The notes beneath the pieces are model-generated. The model saw nothing but the letters and a program-made list of their open reading frames with translations. It had not been told where the DNA came from and did no database searches. Both the position numbers and the translations under genes were made by a program. Positions 34,600-46,334 of a stretch of 64,000 bases of DNA are shown in pieces; the stretch's first letter is position 1; every line of letters begins with the position of its first letter. The stretch is from NCBI RefSeq assembly GCF_000283155.1, contig NW_004454173.1, positions 3,597,046 through 3,661,045 on the forward strand, written 5' to 3'. The DNA is from Ceratotherium simum simum (taxonomy: Eukaryota > Chordata > Mammalia > Perissodactyla > Rhinocerotidae).

Positions 34600-36265
34600 T
34601 ATCTTACACCTACCACTTGTATCTACCAACCCTCTGCTCTCTCTCCTGTCGCTACGATGAGCTGGCCTTGCTCCTGCTGGTGACCAGTGACTCCATCTGG
34701 GCACGGTCTCGTGCCTCGGTCCTTCCCGAGGAAGTTGGCTCCCACATTCTCCCCATCTCCTGCACCTTCAAGTGTTCCCTTTCCCCAGGATCCTTCCATC
34801 AATATACAAATGTGCTGTTACATCTGTCATCTTAAAAGTAATCCTCTCTAACCCCACTTCCTCTTCTAGTTATAGCCCATTTTTCTCCTTCCCTTTAGAG
34901 AAAAGCCTCTTGAAAGAGGCATCTGTTCTTGAAACCTACAGTTGCTTCTCTCTCCCTCTCCTCTGGACCCACGCGAGGCATGTTGGAGACCCCACCCCTC
35001 CAGTGACATTGCTCAGGGTTGCCAATAAGTTACAGTATTACTGAATCTAACATAACTTTTCAGACTTCATCTTAATGGACCTTAATTGGACAGAGTCAAT
35101 GCTCCTTTCCTCCATGAAACACTTCTCTTGGCTTCCAGATTCTCCTGGTGTTCTTCCAACCTCACTGGTCATGGTCTTCTTCATCTCTCCAAACTCTCAA
35201 GGTTGGACTTCCCCAGAGCTCAGCCCTCAGGTGTGTCACTCTTCTAATTACATTTACTCTCTTGGTAAATGTTTCCAGTCTTATGGCTTTAAGTACCGTC
35301 TGTGTGCTGATGACTCCCAAAACTGTATCTTTAGGGTGAAGTTTCCCTTAAACTCGTAAAACCATCTGCCCACTTCACAACTCCAACTGGATGTCTAATT
35401 GGCACCACAAACATAACATGCCCAAAAATGAGAGCCTAGCATCCTCTCTGAAACCAACTTCTCCTGTCCTCAGTTTATGGCTACTCCATTCTTCCCTTGT
35501 TTCAGCCAAAAGATCTGAAAAGCATCCTTGACTCTTTCCTCTCTCTCATATCCTATATCTGTTCTTGCAGCAAATGCTGTTGGCTCGACCCTCAAAATAT
35601 ATACAGCATTCACGTCCTCACATCACCCACCTGCTACTGTCCTGGTCCAACTATCCATCATCTTTCACTACTGCAACGGTATCCCTGCTTCTTCTCTTGC
35701 CCCACTTGCAGTTTCTTCTTAATCCAGCAGCCAGAGATATCCTGTTAGAACATAAAGTCCAATCAAGACACTCCTTGCTCAAAACCTTCCAAGGGCTTCC
35801 CATCTCCTGCAGAATAAAGGCCAAGTCTACACAATGATGCCCTGTTATCTCTTGAACCCATTTCCTACTGACCTCCCTCTCAATCACCCCAATGAAGCCA
35901 CTCTGGCTTCCTTGCTGTTACTTAAACATCCCAAGACATGCTTCTGCCCCAGGGCCTTTGCATTTGCTGTTCCTTCTGCCTGGATTGCCCCTCTCCCAGA
36001 TATCCTATGGCCAGATCCCTCACTTCCTTTTTCACTCAAATATAACCATCTCAGGAAAACCTATCCTACTTTTCTGCTTCATTTTTTTTCTCTCCTTAAC
36101 ACTTATCTCTATCTAACTATATGTTTTACTTAACTTGTTTATTGTCTTCTCCACTAGAGTGTATGTTCCACAGGATCAGAAATTTTTCTCGATTTTGTTG
36201 ACAACTTTATTCCAGCACTTAGAACAGTGCCTGGCACATAGTATTTGTTGAAAGATTGAATGAAT
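34600..36265 (+). mobile_element. Long L2 LINE copy with RT remnant
   Basis: About 1.65 kb of L2 in sense orientation, from the end of the reverse-transcriptase domain to the 3' end. Protein-level traces include 'CADDSQ' encoded at 35303-35320, the decayed (F/Y)ADD catalytic motif of the RT. Nucleotide landmarks follow in L2 order: 'ggtgaccagtgactccatct', 'tgctgatgactcccaaaact', 'catccttgactctttcctct', 'tgctgttccttctgcctgga', 'agaacagtgcctggcacata' and 'gaaagattgaatgaata'. Frames shift several times (open pieces at 34772, 35075, 35497, 35565 and 35834), so it is dead. The copy is unusually long for L2, which is normally reduced to 3' scraps. Confidence 0.85.
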
Positions 36266-36269
36266 AGTT

Positions 36270-36900
36270 TTTATTAATTGAATATATTTGAATAGCCTAA
36301 GAGATCATCACCAAATTTTTAAAAAGATATTTGGGGGAAAGGTGGCAGAAATCTAGTGATCTGGAGTATTTACATTCATGCCAGACCTGAGTAAGATATC
36401 ACCCAGTCGTAACTTTACCCCTGGTGATCAAGGACGAGATCTCCAGGGATAGCATTTTCTTACCTGTGTGCTGACGGCAGGCTTTCAGGCAGAGAGCTTC
36501 CTGCCGCCAATGAAGAACCAATTGTGTGGCTCTAACTTTAAGAATAACACTAGGATGGTCACATACTCCAAGCAGGGAAGCATCACTCCTTAGTGACGTA
36601 TGACATCAAAGTGATGGGGTAACGTCTCAGGGCAATGAGGGGAGGCGCTGCGTTACAGTCTTGGTTATGGTTATGGATACGGATGGGAAAATTTGTTCTG
36701 TCAAGTTTGTGACCCAGTCACGTTTCCAGTGCTCAGAAACATGAACTGTATTAGATTTAATGTTTTTTTTTTTGAGTGAAACATGGCCTCTTTCTTTGAG
36801 GAAGGAAGCTGTACTTGAAGCTCCCAGGTAGAGGAGATTTATGGATAATAAATATGATGTAGCAGCTGAACTTACAAAGAAATTCAAAAAGTGTTTTCCC
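36270..36900. other. Unique non-coding sequence
   Basis: No gene or clear repeat. An 86-codon minus-strand frame at 36627-36887 has no motif. Confidence 0.45.
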
Positions 36901-36904
36901 CAAA

Positions 36905-37190
36905 ATATTAATTAAATGACTAGCTGTGTGATGTTAGGTAAGTCTCTCGGCATTTTGGAACTACAGTGTCTGCATCTGTAATACAGCAGTTTGGGCCATA
37001 TGATCTCTAAGATCAGTTCCTCTTACATTCTTTTGACATGACCTCGTCTAACCCTTTTGCCTGTAAGATAAGATCATAACCTTGTCCTATATAGCTCATA
37101 TTTTGTTTATGAGGAGCAAATGAGGTAATGTTTCTGAAGCTCTTGGTAAACTAAAACACTTTGCCAGTGCAAAACATTTATTATTGCTAT
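36905..37190 (+). mobile_element. MIR SINE, diverged
   Basis: 'actagctgtgtgatgttagg', 'taagtctctcggcattttgg', 'ctgcatctgtaatacagcag', then 'gaggagcaaatgaggtaatg' and 'aacatttattattgctatt' in sense order. The length, over 280 bp, suggests an internal insertion or two neighbouring fragments. Confidence 0.6.
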
Positions 37191-37339
37191 TCTCTATTAG
37201 TTTGATAAGATATGTTTAGAATGTTATTGTCCCCAAAATATTTTTAGGAAAATATAAAACTCCAGTGAAGGGCAAATTTGACTATGCTCATACATGAAGT
37301 ACTTGGGTAATTGTCCTTTGAATTTTTTAAAGTAACGTA

Positions 37340-37800
37340 TCTCTAAAAAGCTGAATCAGTTACGATTGTTTTGGTTGTATGTGACAGATAACATGACTAA
37401 AATCAGCCCACATAAAAACTTGAATAAAAACTGGAGAGTCCAAGGGAAATCAGCTTCAGGTTTGGCTTGATCAGGCTTACATGATGTCATCATAAACTGA
37501 TTACTTTCCTTTCTTCACATCAGTTTCCTCCATATCAGGTCTAATCTCAAGACTTATGTAGTCATAAAGTGTCTTCCAGCAGTTCCTAGGGCTACATCCT
37601 TCCAAGTTTGAATACAACAAGAAATAGCAAAGCCTTTGTACATCCAGTATTAGCAAACAACCATCAATTCATGTATAAACCTCCTGAATCAACCTGTAAC
37701 CAGGCGTAATACAATATGTTGATTGGTTTAGGCCCAGGTATAAGCTCTAGCCTAAGGCCAGGGGTGGAGCCCAGTCTAGCCGTCCTAGACTAGGAGTGAG
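37340..37800. repeat. Diverged interspersed repeat, family not assigned
   Basis: The pattern 'ttttggttgtatgtgacaga', 'tccaagggaaatcagcttca', 'ggtttggcttgatcaggctt', 'atgatgtcatcataaactga' and 'attggtttaggcccaggtat' has the layout of a mammalian repeat family I recall. A similar layout occurs at 49915-50445. I cannot name it. Confidence 0.4.
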
Positions 37801-37804
37801 TAAG

Positions 37805-39485
37805 AAATGGATCCCCCAACTGAAATTGGTTCATTGACTCAAGCCAAGAGAGTCATTGCTGAGGAGGCGGGCCACATGTGTACATTTCATAAGAAAAAAT
37901 ATAGGCATCAACTCTTGCCGTTGCTGCTGTATACGCTCTCCGATTTCCAAGAAAGCAGCACCTCCTTTTACTGTGCCGACGAGCAGGCTTTTGGGAGACC
38001 ATATTGACTCTCGTTATAGAAAGCTCTGAGTTTGCCGAGTAATGCCCACTCCCCCTCAAGAGCCTGTGCGGTCAGCCATGTTCATCTTGTCCTTGCTTTC
38101 AGGTGAAGCTGCCTGGGACAGAGCCGTGGTGCCACTCACGGCCGTGAGAAGTGCTGCATCGTTCTCTAGCTTCGGTGCCAACGTTTTCCGGGGCACTGCA
38201 ATTAGGCACCACTCTCGCACAGTTCAAGGGGGAGAACTCAAAAAGCAAATTAAACACAACTTTCTGGGTTTGGTGGTCAGCAGCCAACAGGAACACTGAT
38301 CTCTGAATTAATGGTTCGTGACAGGATGATTCTGGAGTTCTTGGCAGAAAGGAGCATTTCCAATCCTAATGCTCCTTATGGCAAGAAAAGGCATCTCTGC
38401 TAAGTGGTCCCCATTCACTGGTAGTATTTGCATAGGACCAGCCCTATTATCTTATTCAATGCCGAGATTTCCCAAGCAGAGATGGTGGATACTCAGCATG
38501 AATATAGTAATATAGCTGTGCCACTACAAACCCAGTAAACAGTTTAATTGTGGAGGCTGTACCATCAGCGTGACAGGTTTTCACACAAGATTCCACTCTC
38601 CTATGAATATGAATTTCCCTCTGTGGCATATGAGAACAGAATCTTATAATGGAAGCCTGTCTACAAGGAGATTTGGTTATGCTGTCAAACCGTTAAATAA
38701 ATGGTCTCTTACAATTTGTTTAAACCTCTACTGAGCGCAACATTTCAATAAAGAAAGAAGATTTTAGCTGCCTGAAGGAAGATGGGAAAGAGATGAGTTC
38801 GTGTTGGTGGCTGACCTTTGTCTCATTTCAGGGACTTTATTTTTCTGAGCATTGAGGAGAAAACAGCAAGAAAGTTCTTCTGAAGATTCTGGGGGAAACC
38901 ACACATCTCTTAAAATAACTAAGTGAGCTCTTGTTGTCCAAATCAGGATCTTTCTCACAATAATTTGTATTGGGAAATAGGACTCAGGGTCTGCAGTGTC
39001 AAAACACTTTCATCTTTTCCTTCCCTTCATTGTGATGCCTTTTGATTTAATATGATGCTAAACTATCCCTTGAAGGCAAGAGTAGAGAGCAGGAAAGCAT
39101 AAATAACCCTAAGCTTTGAGATTCACAATTCTTTCCTTGCAAACTGTTCACCTGCCTAAAAATTCTGCTTTTTTTGGTTTGTGTGATTGCTAAATTTTGT
39201 CCAAGGATCTTTGTCTCCAGAACTACTACAGGAAAGTGTGGCTAACCATGAAGTCTCAAAAGCAACTGCTCTGGCTAATTCCGATGTTGCCGACAGCCAG
39301 AACCAGCTGCTCTCCACAAGAGACTCATCTCCGGCCATGTTTATACAACACCTGTGGGAAGGGATTGGCTGAAGCATGCCAGCATAGCCCTTTATTTATT
39401 TATAATGGGGTTGCTAAACACATCCTAAGCAAGCTTTTCCTCAAAAAGTTCTAGAAAGACAATTATTTGCCATTTGTCAAAGGCA
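37805..39485. other. Repeat-poor unique sequence
   Basis: No recognisable repeat or gene over about 1.6 kb. Overlapping short frames at 37807-38299 (both strands) and 39156-39454 have no motifs. Confidence 0.45.
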
Positions 39486-39489
39486 GGTA

Positions 39490-39728
39490 GGCAACTGTCG
39501 TGGTTAAGTGTTCAGATGCTGAGATCAGAGGGACCTACCCAAGCTGTGTGACTTTATGTGAGTTACTAAATCTCTCTGATCTCCACTGTTATCACCTCTA
39601 ACATGAGGATAATACTAAGTATCCAAGGCAACATTGCCTGGGGATTAAAGAAGGCAATGGGCATAAAGTTCGTAGCATAGTTTCAGACCCATATTAAGTG
39701 CTCCCTACATGTTAAGTATTATTATCGT
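39490..39728 (+). mobile_element. MIR SINE, near full length
   Basis: Sense MIR from head to tail: 'caactgtcgtggttaagtgt', 'caagctgtgtgactttatgt', 'gagttactaaatctctctga', 'aacatgaggataatactaag', 'ctccctacatgttaagtatt' and 'attatcgttacc'. Confidence 0.85.
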
Positions 39729-40230
39729 TACCTGATTTATCTTAAATATTTGCTTTTGGTCTTGATTTGAAAACTATAAAGAAAGAAAAAAACTATAATA
39801 ATGTTGGAAGATTCTTATCTTCATGTTTTCAGAGATGAAGTTAACCTATCTGTTCTTCTTAAAAATATAAAATATTAGAATTCCAAGGTTTTAATCCCAA
39901 GAGCCGGTTAGAGGTGACAAGGAATTTGAGTTTGGGTGGTAACATAAGGCTTGCACTAGGACATCCCCGATGGAACATATCATCACTTACTTTGACTTTG
40001 AATATGCTTTAAGTGTGGACGGTGCTGTGAAGATAGTCTCCGTGTAAAACCTTCCCAGTCGTCCCACACACAACATGGTCTGAAGGACAATTGAATCTGC
40101 TCCCTGACCAGCACAGCTGCCTCTTTGTGCTACTTTTGGATTTGCTGAAACGTTTTTCTTAACGGTGGTGCATCTGAAAAAGAGATTTAAAAACGTAAAT
40201 GTTTTGTGTTCATGGACTTGACAGAGCCAG

Positions 40231-40483
40231 TCGTATCCTGGGGGCCAAAGGCACGGGCCAGGGGCCTTGCAGCTGAAACGCAAACCTGCAGGCCCAGCTG
40301 CCACCGACGCATGGGGCAGTGCCCGCAGCCAGCGGAGGCGGCGAGCGGAGGAGCAGCACAGGGCAGCCGCCGCGGGCCACGCGCGTCCTGCTGCCTGCGG
40401 GGCGTTGACCGGATATCCTCTCTCTCAAATGCCGTAAAGCACGCTGCAGAGACGCGCGCGCTGGAAGATTCACACGAGGGCAC
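40231..40483. promoter_or_regulatory. Isolated CpG island
   Basis: By my count 27 CpG dinucleotides fall in about 253 bp of GC-rich DNA, including 'ccgccgcgg', 'cacgcgcg' and 'gacgcgcgcg'. In the surrounding repeats and unique DNA CpG is rare. It sits in a repeat-poor block of about 2.7 kb. Islands of this kind usually mark promoters or developmental enhancers kept unmethylated in the germ line. No TATA box or exon is evident and the transcription direction cannot be told. It might serve a non-coding RNA, an alternative first exon or an enhancer. Confidence 0.65.
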
Positions 40484-40719
40484 GGAAAAAAAGTGAAAAC
40501 AAAAAATGCTCCTTGCCCTTATTTTAAGAGAAAAATCTCCTTCACATATCCTTTCTGTGAGAAAGACATAAGAAATATTAAGTAGAGAAAATAGGTGGTG
40601 AGTTAAAAACATATTTTTATTTACTTGGCCGATGACCTTTGAGAAACTGGAATTTCCTTTGGAGGAGATAGAATGGAAAAATAAAGAAAAACTAAAGTCT
40701 CCTCTGGCTTCCTTTGTTA

Positions 40720-40825
40720 GCCCCGAGTGCACGGCGACTGACGGGGTGGCAGCGGCGGGACGATTTATAGGCGGTGACTGTCGAGCCATGGTCTCAGGTG
40801 GTGCCCTGCAGGTCACCGAGGTTCT
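40720..40825. promoter_or_regulatory. Second CpG cluster
   Basis: Ten CpGs in about 105 bp ('gcacggcgactgacgg', 'agcggcgggacgatttatag', 'gcggtgactgtcgagcc'), 240 bp right of the main island. 'gatttataggcgg' at about 40761-40774 is a weak TATA-like sequence in a GC-rich context. Probably part of the same regulatory region. Confidence 0.45.
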
Positions 40826-40854
40826 GGCCTGCAAATGGAAGGAGAAGGCCATTT

Positions 40855-42400
40855 AACAGTGTGGTGCACTGCTAATTAGTGGCCAATTTGGCTGGTGTCT
40901 GCACGCAAGGAAGCTTGAGCTGACTCTGGCCCCATCTGCTTCGAAGATAATAATGACTGAATTTTAAGCAAAGGCTTTTCTTTCACAGGGAACTCCTACT
41001 TGGTTTTTCACGGGAAAACGAACTACAAAGATTTTTATTCTCATCATGGCAGTTATTTTTCTTGGCTTAATGGACAAGGGATGTTCCTCCATGGTGTTTC
41101 TGTCATGGGGCTGCTTAAAGAGCCCCCCAAAATTTGAGGAGGAGTTCTCTATTTTCTTTGCAAAGCTGATTCTCCCTGCAACCCTGAAGCCTGCAGAAAA
41201 TGTTTTAGAAAGCAAGATCTAAACTTAGCTCTGCGGGGTAAGGTAGCCTCCCTGTATTTCATCTGCCTCTGTTCACCTTTTATTGCTGTACGGGAGCCAG
41301 GCCTCCAAACGCTGGTTTTCTGGGGACTGCCTTTTCTTGGAGAAAGCGTGGAGAGCCTCCCTGTTCTTATATTGCTTTCTGAACTAGGAAACTTGTTTCT
41401 CCTTGTTTCTATGTGTGTTTGCTTGTTTATTTTTCAGTGAGACAGCAATTTCTCACATTTTCCTGTTTAGTCATATTTACCTGAGATTAGAAACCAGAAA
41501 AAAGTAAAGAAACAAAACAAACACACACACACACAAAAAACAGTGTGTGGCTTTCCTCAGATCCCACGTATGGATTCCAGTAAGAAAGAACTTCATTTTT
41601 CCTCCCTTTCCCTAAAAAACTGAGCAAAGAAATATCCACTTTCCTTTTCTTTTCTTTCTTTCTTTCTTTTTTTTTTTTTTGATTGTTCTCATGTCACCTA
41701 ATCTCTTCCTGGCTTTTCTTGGAGCTTTCATGCATAACCCTCATTAGCTGGACGCTTCTAATAACTCCTAGCAACTCATTTTCAGCGACATTTTTTAAAA
41801 AAAATCCAGTAAGAATGCGAGTCGTGTACCACTTGCAGCAGATAACCATTTCTCCGTTAATGGAGTCGTTATGGTCTTATCGCTATGAGAAGGATTTTGC
41901 CTGTATATCCATTCACTCTGTAGCCCAGAATAATGAAACTTGGCAAGAACCTTTGCTGATGGGTGCACCTTTGAGTTTACAAAGATGAACGATTTTAAAA
42001 TTGACTCTACAGACCACTAGTAATGAAATTGCCCATATCCAATTTTGAAAGCCCTAAGACCTGAGAGAAACTGCAAGTTAACAGTGAAAGGGTAGTGTGT
42101 TCCTGGTGGAGTGCAGCCCAAGCTGACATTGGTCCAGTGAAGTGTTGCAGAATGGGTAGGTTAGGTTAATATTGTAGCACCAGGTTAAAGATCAACCTGG
42201 ACATGAAATGTGTAGGCAGCTTTAGGAGACATTCACTTGCAATTCCTGAAGAAGTTGAAGTAGTAACAGGACAGTGACTGTATGATTATATTAGTTATTA
42301 TATTAAATCCGTTATTATATCCTACTGGCACGAAATATGAATGAAAAGAAGAAGGAAGTAGTTTAGGCTATTATCTTGCTTCTCTTGAAGTAACAATCAT
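40855..42400. other. Repeat-poor flank of the CpG island
   Basis: No interspersed repeat or gene recognised over about 1.5 kb. The segment at 40870-40905 ('gctaattagtggccaatttg') contains a TAATTA-type homeodomain core and an inverted CCAAT (ATTGG reads as 'ccaat' here). Simple runs lie at 41518-41535 (CA) and 41642-41681 (TTTC then poly-T). The 101-codon frame at 41683-41988 has no motif. Confidence 0.45.
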
Positions 42401-42404
42401 GGTA

Positions 42405-42680
42405 GCAACAATACTAGCTAATATTTATTGAATATTTGCTATGTTCCAGACACAAGGCTTAGCATTTATTACAGTATGTAATAACAGTATTTCACTTAGT
42501 TCTCAACAGAACCCCCAGTGGTGCACACTGTATTTATTGCCCCAGTCTACAGTGGAAGAAACTAAAATTTGGCAAGGCGAAATAACTTGCTTGGCTTAAT
42601 CAGCTGTCAGGTAGTGGCTATGAAAGTTGAACCTCCATCTATTTGATTCCATAGGAAAAGCACTTAGTCACAATCTTTAC
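42405..42680 (-). mobile_element. MIR SINE
   Basis: Antisense MIR: 'actagctaatatttattgaa', 'tatttgctatgttccagaca', 'caaggcttagcatttattac', 'ggaagaaactaaaatttggc', 'aaataacttgcttggcttaa'. A short tandem-like duplication around 'acagtatgtaataacagtat' lengthens it. Confidence 0.8.
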
Positions 42681-42684
42681 TGCC

Positions 42685-44790
42685 TCTGTGTAGAACATTG
42701 CTGCTCTATTTTATAGACTCACATGACCAGGAGGGGAGAGCCAAGATGGCTGCTAGGGCCAAGGCTTTAGTTAGTTATTGAACGTCTTTCAAATAACCCC
42801 TCCAGCTTCTTGTGAGAAACTTGCTCTCAGTTTAACAACCAACTTAAATTCCTCATACTGTCTTTTCAAACTCTTAGCTGTCCTGTCCTTCCTCCTGTGC
42901 AGTTAGAAGCTCAAACAACGTGATCCTCTTCCTTCTTCAAAGAAAATAGAAGCAGAGATAATTGTGATGGTCTCTACACTTCTTTAGTTAATATCTCCAA
43001 GCTCCCATCCAAATCGCAGTGAAACCCTTCAGATTGTAACCTTTGCGCACCTTCTTGGTTGAGGTATGTAACCTGTGGTACTCAAAAGCCTGCACCCGTC
43101 AACCAAGTGACTTTAAATGCTAGGATGCAAATCACTGAGAAGTAATATGTGAAGTCCTTTCTTGCTGTTCTCATGCAGATCAATTTCGCTCTCAAATTTA
43201 TTCAAGTGTTTTCTCAAGTTCAGGTTTTTCCTATTCGTCATGGGTTAAAGGGAAAATGTCATTTTAAAGACTTACTTCTATGAGATCTAAAAGTTTTTTG
43301 CTCTTCCTTTTCTGTTCTCTGCTCTCCCCACTTCCCATCCCATCTAGCATTTCTCAATGGCTTTATTCTCAGCAATGCCTCTTTCAAATTGAAGCCGTGC
43401 TTTACAGTAACGAAAGCTAAAGAGTGGTGTGTGTACTGGATTGATTTTCAGTTTCTTTTCAAGAAAAACTAAGAAAGCTTGGCTCAAAAGAAGGGCAATC
43501 AGAGATAGAACATTCTTCCTATTTCTCTCTCAACACTCAGTGGTTGTTTTTGGTTCCTTATTACTTTCTTCCTTGAATCTTAGTACACATTTCAGACTAC
43601 AGCCTCACCTGTGCTACCCCTCCTTGGGCTTAGCAGTCAGTCTCGGCCAGTCTGCCAGTGAATTCTATTTCCGTGATATAATATTAGAAAAACAGAAGGA
43701 GTTAGTCATCTCCAGCACTAGGAAAGTGTGCCATGTCACTCTTTAGTGACCCTCTCTCTTCTGTCTTTCTCTCCCACTCCATTAAGTTTCAGAGCAGCTA
43801 GAACACCCAAGACTAAGTTTTCACTATAAATTAAGCTCCCTCAAGTCCGGAGAAGATAAGATGGAACAGACAAATGATTCTGTCTTCACATGACAGCTTT
43901 ATCAGTTTAAAGCGCCAAATGAAACTGCAGGCTTGCATTTCCCTCTCATGGAAGATGGCATAATTTTTTTGTAGCCACATCACAGTTCATCTAAATTTGA
44001 GTATGTGAGACATAAGAATCCAGAGTTAGATTTTCTGGCTTATTTCTATAGCAACTGGAGTACAGTGCTATATACAGGGGAGCCACTCAATAAATATGTG
44101 CCAACTTCAATACCTCTCAGCCTCACAGAGATGCTGGAACGCTTGAGCAGCTCCAAAGAGAGGGAGATGAAAAGGACCAGCACAAGAAGGAAAAAATGAT
44201 AGGTGTTGCTGATATCTTAGCTGCCTAGAGCCTCTGTGAGTTAATGAGAGTGTGAGTTGATGTCAGCTTCTGATTGCCATGGGAAATTTAAAGGGGATCC
44301 CAGTGAGTCCACCAGAAAAAAAACATTGCTAAGACACATTGAAATATATAAGTGGAAGCATAATTGTTATTGAAAATCAGATGGGGAACTGTGACCAAAA
44401 TGTGATAATATCATTTAATTAAAAAATACTCTTAAGCACAGATGACAATGATGGAATTAATACCACTGCTAACGTGTTCATTCAAAAATTAGAGAAGGGC
44501 TAGGATGTGATATTGGTTGAGCCTGGACAAAGGAGCATGGAAAGGGAAGTAGAAACACTGCAAAAAGAATATGTTTTTATATTTGATGTTACTTGAGGCG
44601 GCCATGCCTCCTTCCCTCTTCTCTCTGAGTCAGCCAGTGTGAAGCTGGGACGCAGGGCCTTGAACTCGGGAGACAGAGTGGCAGAGTAAGGGAAGTGGAA
44701 GGCACTAAGGAAAAGTGCTTACCAGTCAGCTATGCATTTGGAAGCACAGGCTCCTCTTTAAAACTCAAACCAACAACAGTTGTTCCTTAG
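42685..44790. other. Unique non-coding sequence
   Basis: No gene recognised. The 105-codon plus-strand frame at 43429-43746 (serine/phenylalanine-rich) has no motif. 'acagtgctatatacagggga' and 'gccactcaataaatatgtgc' at about 44063-44103 may be the tail of an L2 or MIR. Confidence 0.45.
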
Positions 44791-44794
44791 GGAA

Positions 44795-44975
44795 ACTGGC
44801 GGAATGGAAAGGCACAGAAGAACTGTTTGAGTCCCAGCCCTGTGACAGGGCAGGTTACTGAACCTTTCTGAACTTCAGGTTCTTCATCTGTCAAGGCAAG
44901 ATCAGGCCTCTACTTCTTCCCTCCTTGGGAACATTCACTGAAATAATGTATGGGAAAGTACTCGTGCTCAGTGGG
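44795..44975 (+). mobile_element. MIR SINE
   Basis: Sense MIR: 'gtttgagtcccagccctgtg', 'gcaggttactgaacctttct', 'gaacttcaggttcttcatct', 'gaacattcactgaaataatg'. It ends just before the LTR at 45000. Confidence 0.8.
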
Positions 44976-44999
44976 CCCCCGGGATTGCGGTGGTCTGTG

Positions 45000-45463
45000 T
45001 TACTGGGTATATTCATTTCCTGGGGCTGCCATAAAAAGATTAGCACAAACTGTGTGGCTTCAAACAACAGAAATTTATTCTCTCACGGTTCTGGAGGCCA
45101 GAAGTCCAAAATCAAGGTGTCAGCAGGCGGCACTCCTCCCTAAGGCTCTAGGGCGGAATCCCTCCTCGCCTCTTCCAGCCTCTGGCGGCTCCAGGCCTTC
45201 TCTGGCTTGTGGCTGCTTTGCTCTAACCTCTGCCTCTGTCTTCAGACGTCCTTCTCCGTGCCCCTGTCTTCTCCACTTCTTATAAGGACTCTTATCATTT
45301 GACTTAGGGGCCACTCAGTTAATCCAGGACGGTCTCATCTCAAGATCCTTCACTTAATTATATCTACAAAGACCCTTTTTCCAAATAAGGTCGCATGTAC
45401 AGGTACTGGGGGCTAGGACTTAGACATACCTTTTTGGGGGACACAATTCAACCCACTGCACTG
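45000..45463 (-). mobile_element. MaLR (MLT1-like) LTR
   Basis: Antisense of an MLT1-type LTR: 'tcctggggctgccataaaaa', 'caaacaacagaaatttattc', 'tctcacggttctggaggcca', 'gaagtccaaaatcaaggtgt', then 'ttcttataaggactcttatc', 'ccctttttccaaataaggtc', 'gtactgggggctaggactta' and 'gggggacacaattcaaccca'. It is a solo LTR without internal sequence. MaLRs are old non-autonomous ERVL relatives. The 111-codon plus-strand frame across it is an artefact of the GC-rich middle. Confidence 0.85.
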
Positions 45464-45469
45464 GATTTC

Positions 45470-46330
45470 CAAGTCCCAAGACTAGTTGGTCATTCACAGC
45501 TTACTGTGAATTAGTCTAACCAGAGAACAAATTCCTGTAAAGAATAATGCAAGTGTTGCTCTGCTGAGAACTGAAGGAGAGCCGTCTTGGAGCTTGGGAC
45601 ATTGTGGAGGAGGAAAGATGCGAGTGGAGTTCCACTGGTGGTACGTGGGGGCTCCTGATAGAGGCTGGGACGCTCTGTCCTGGCACTGAGGAAGGAGGGG
45701 AGGGGCAGAAAAGCAGAATGGGTAGAAAGACAAACAGCACCTTCCTTGCCTTCATTCCCAGAGCCCTGGCACTCGCTGCTGTGTGTGGCACAGAAAATCA
45801 CTTTAGTGCTGCTTCAGCACACTTGTGCCACTTGGATCTTAGGTCTGGCCCCTTACATAAATGTGACGTGAGATATACTGCTCTCCCTAAAGAACAGGTG
45901 TACATTTGAATTGGGTAGCCAACTCCTGTGGCAGATGGGAATGTAGGTGCCTTTAGTTACTATAGTGTCAGCGGAGTTCCTCACTACGACAAACAGAAAG
46001 CGAGGGTGTATCTCGATTCCTGAGCCTGTGGGAGGATGCTCTCTGTTAGACCAACCATTCCCACTGTCTAATCATGCTGGATGCTGCAGCTAACACACAG
46101 CACTTCTTAAACTGTAATGCACCATCCCGTGAGGGGTCAACCTCCGCAAAGTCTGTCATCAGGGCCTCAGGCGATCTCTTGGGGTATCTTGATTCACTTC
46201 GGAGAGCTCTGCCTATTCCTAGCACTCCTGGAATAACTTTGAAAGCCAAGGGCATCTTAGGAAGAGGGATCTGGACTCTAAAGCTCTTCTTTGTTCTAAT
46301 GTCTGTGATATGCATTCATTTATTCTAAAC
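45470..46330. other. Unique non-coding sequence
   Basis: No gene or repeat recognised. Minus-strand frames at 45494-45801 overlap each other and a 101-codon plus-strand frame at 45604-45909. None has motifs. Confidence 0.45.
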
Positions 46331-46334
46331 AATA

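Larger units (their letters stand above)
40187..40852 (-). other. 221-codon open frame, coding status doubtful
   Basis: The longest open frame of the window. It opens with MAFSFHLQARTS, is rich in S, A, R and F, and shows no domain, signal peptide, membrane segment or repeat that I recognise. Its C-terminal half coincides with the CpG island at 40231-40483, where high GC reduces stop codons, and a 96-codon plus-strand frame lies opposite. On the minus strand 'tctctttttcag' lies just beyond it (about 40165-40180) and resembles a splice acceptor. I regard it as probably chance, with a small possibility of a first exon or an unannotated small protein. Confidence 0.12.

Noticed and set aside
44950..45285. 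111-codon plus-strand frame
   Set aside because: It runs antisense through an MLT1-like LTR and part of the adjoining MIR end.
45800..45835. U6 snRNA pseudogene suggested by 'gtgctgcttcagcacac'
   Set aside because: Only a short stem-like match. The conserved U6 interior and 3' part are absent.
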